Origin: Prorocentrum cordatum
Lineage: Eukaryota; Sar; Dinophyceae; Prorocentrales; Prorocentraceae
Direction of reading: 5' to 3'
DNA length: 64,000 nucleotides
Assembly (NCBI GenBank): GCA_963575745.1
Contig: CAUYUJ010002703.1
Coordinates: 321,009 to 385,008 of the forward strand
Position 1 is the stretch's first letter. Every line of letters starts with the position of its first letter. Under the pieces are notes generated by a model. The model searched no databases, was not told the origin of the DNA, and worked only from the letters and a program-made list of their open reading frames with translations. The position numbers and the translations under genes are program-made. Positions 63,188 to 64,000 of this stretch are shown here, piece after piece.

Positions 63188-64000
63188 CTGCACGTCCAGG
63201 TTGCACCGCATGCAATCGAGACCGGCATAATTGGTGAGGCACTCGAACGGATGCTCCTGGAACATGAGCAATCTGCATGTCATACCATGGTCAGATTCGC
63301 CGACGACGACGACTGCATTGCGGAGAGGCTTCCCCCGCCGTCGTCTCTGCCAGTCGGGCAAGCTGATGATGTAGTAGTAGCCATGCCGACATATCTGCTG
63401 CACCTTCGAGCCGCTGTACTTGAAGCAGCTCTCCCCGCACACGTGCACCAGGATCTCTTCAGCCAGAGCCCTCGCGTCCTCCGTGAAAGCCTTCTCCCAC
63501 GTGTCCGCGCTCTGCTCGTCGGCGCTGACGTCGCCGCCGTGATGGAGCGCGCCTCGCCTGCGATGGTCCGGGCACTTGAACACGGCAAACTCGCAGATGA
63601 CCTTGGAGTACGTTGATCCGGACTTCGGCTTGCCGTCCGCTGCTGCGCCCCACTGCGTGACCGACTTGTCTATGAGGGGCAACGCAGGTCTGCTCCAGGC
63701 TGCCTTCTCGGCCTCGTCCTCGAAGAGCCGACTCTGCTCTTCCGTGGGTTCCTCTTTCCTCTCTTTGAGATCGTCGCGCATGGCGTCGATCTCGCTGCCG
63801 CCATCGTACCGGGTCAAGCTCTGCTCCGTCTTGGAGAAAGGGAGCGGGTCCGCGACCTGGTCGAGGTGGCCGAACCTCTGGGGCGCCCTCTTGACGGAGC
63901 TCTGGCACGTGGACTGCATGGCGGACACGCACTGCTTCATCCAGGTCGCCAAGCGGGTCTGCAGGGAGCCAGGGTCTCGCTGCAGTATCCTCAGCAGGTC
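63188..64000 (-). CDS. Helicase gene exon 1, partial at the window edge
   Basis: Open to the right edge (first codons visible read DLLRILQRDPGSLQTRLATW), so the start is outside the window. Contains SGSTYSKVICEFAVFKCPDH, then EEILVHVCGESCFKYSGSKV, QQICRHGYYYIISLPDWQRR, NAVVVVGESDHGMTCRLLMF and EHPFECLTNYAGLDCMRCNL. The Cys/His pattern (C...C...CRHG) is like a zinc-binding region that precedes the helicase in Helitron-like proteins of dinoflagellates. It is expressed, if at all, as the 5' part of the helicase gene. Confidence 0.6.

Noticed and set aside
1-64000. tRNA, rRNA or snRNA genes
   Set aside because: No cloverleaf with box A/B signals, rRNA core words or spliced-leader RNA gene (leader followed by a donor site and Sm-like site) was seen. 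The two leader copies are followed by mRNA-like sequence.

Overview
The window looks like nuclear DNA of a dinoflagellate, most plausibly a Prorocentrum-like species, though the species is a guess. The strongest evidence is two antisense copies of the dinoflagellate spliced leader (about 46786-46806 and 30940-30961), each just upstream of a minus-strand, mRNA-like gene copy. GA-AG as well as GT-AG introns, high GC, very low gene density, large amounts of trinucleotide repeat and many decayed non-LTR retrotransposons agree with this. A run of exactly 100 N (48159-48258) is an assembly gap.

Layout. 1-12 kb: repeats only. These are degenerate short repeats, CT, GAC and CTC tracts, a 113-bp palindromic satellite (7632-7970), and two inverted copies of a dispersed repeat about 8.5 kb apart (1249-1880 and 10440-11095). 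12-27 kb: decayed LINE copies (12160-14610 minus, 18890-19320 plus, 23930-26850 plus), a dead protein kinase (15480-16260 minus), and a family of foldback elements (20.9, 21.8, 22.3 and 51.9 kb). 27-33 kb: minisatellites, GGA tracts and a spliced-leader-tagged processed pseudogene (30285-30961 minus). 33.6-41.05 kb: a long LINE-like element with an unusual N-terminal protein, an OTU-like protease region, zinc-binding segments, an AP-endonuclease-like domain, a reverse transcriptase and a terminal zinc knuckle, all broken by frameshifts. 41.09-44.86 kb: two copies in tandem of a 1.88-kb segment. 44.90-46.81 kb: an intact, intronless nucleotide-sugar transporter on the minus strand, flanked by an 18-bp target-site duplication, with a spliced leader at its 5' end and a short A run at its 3' end. 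This is a textbook retroposed trans-spliced mRNA. 46.8-58 kb: GTC, ATC and GGA repeats, a pair of terminal-inverted-repeat elements and no recognisable gene. 58.04-64.0 kb: a multi-exon Helitron-like/PIF1-type helicase gene on the minus strand, running off the right edge, with three introns and two frameshifts. All three introns share a 16-bp core sequence.

How it fits together. The only intact protein gene I can support is the transporter. It appears to have been put there by LINE machinery of the kind whose remains litter the window. The helicase gene is probably a mobile-element gene, and its introns may themselves be members of a mobile intron family (introners).
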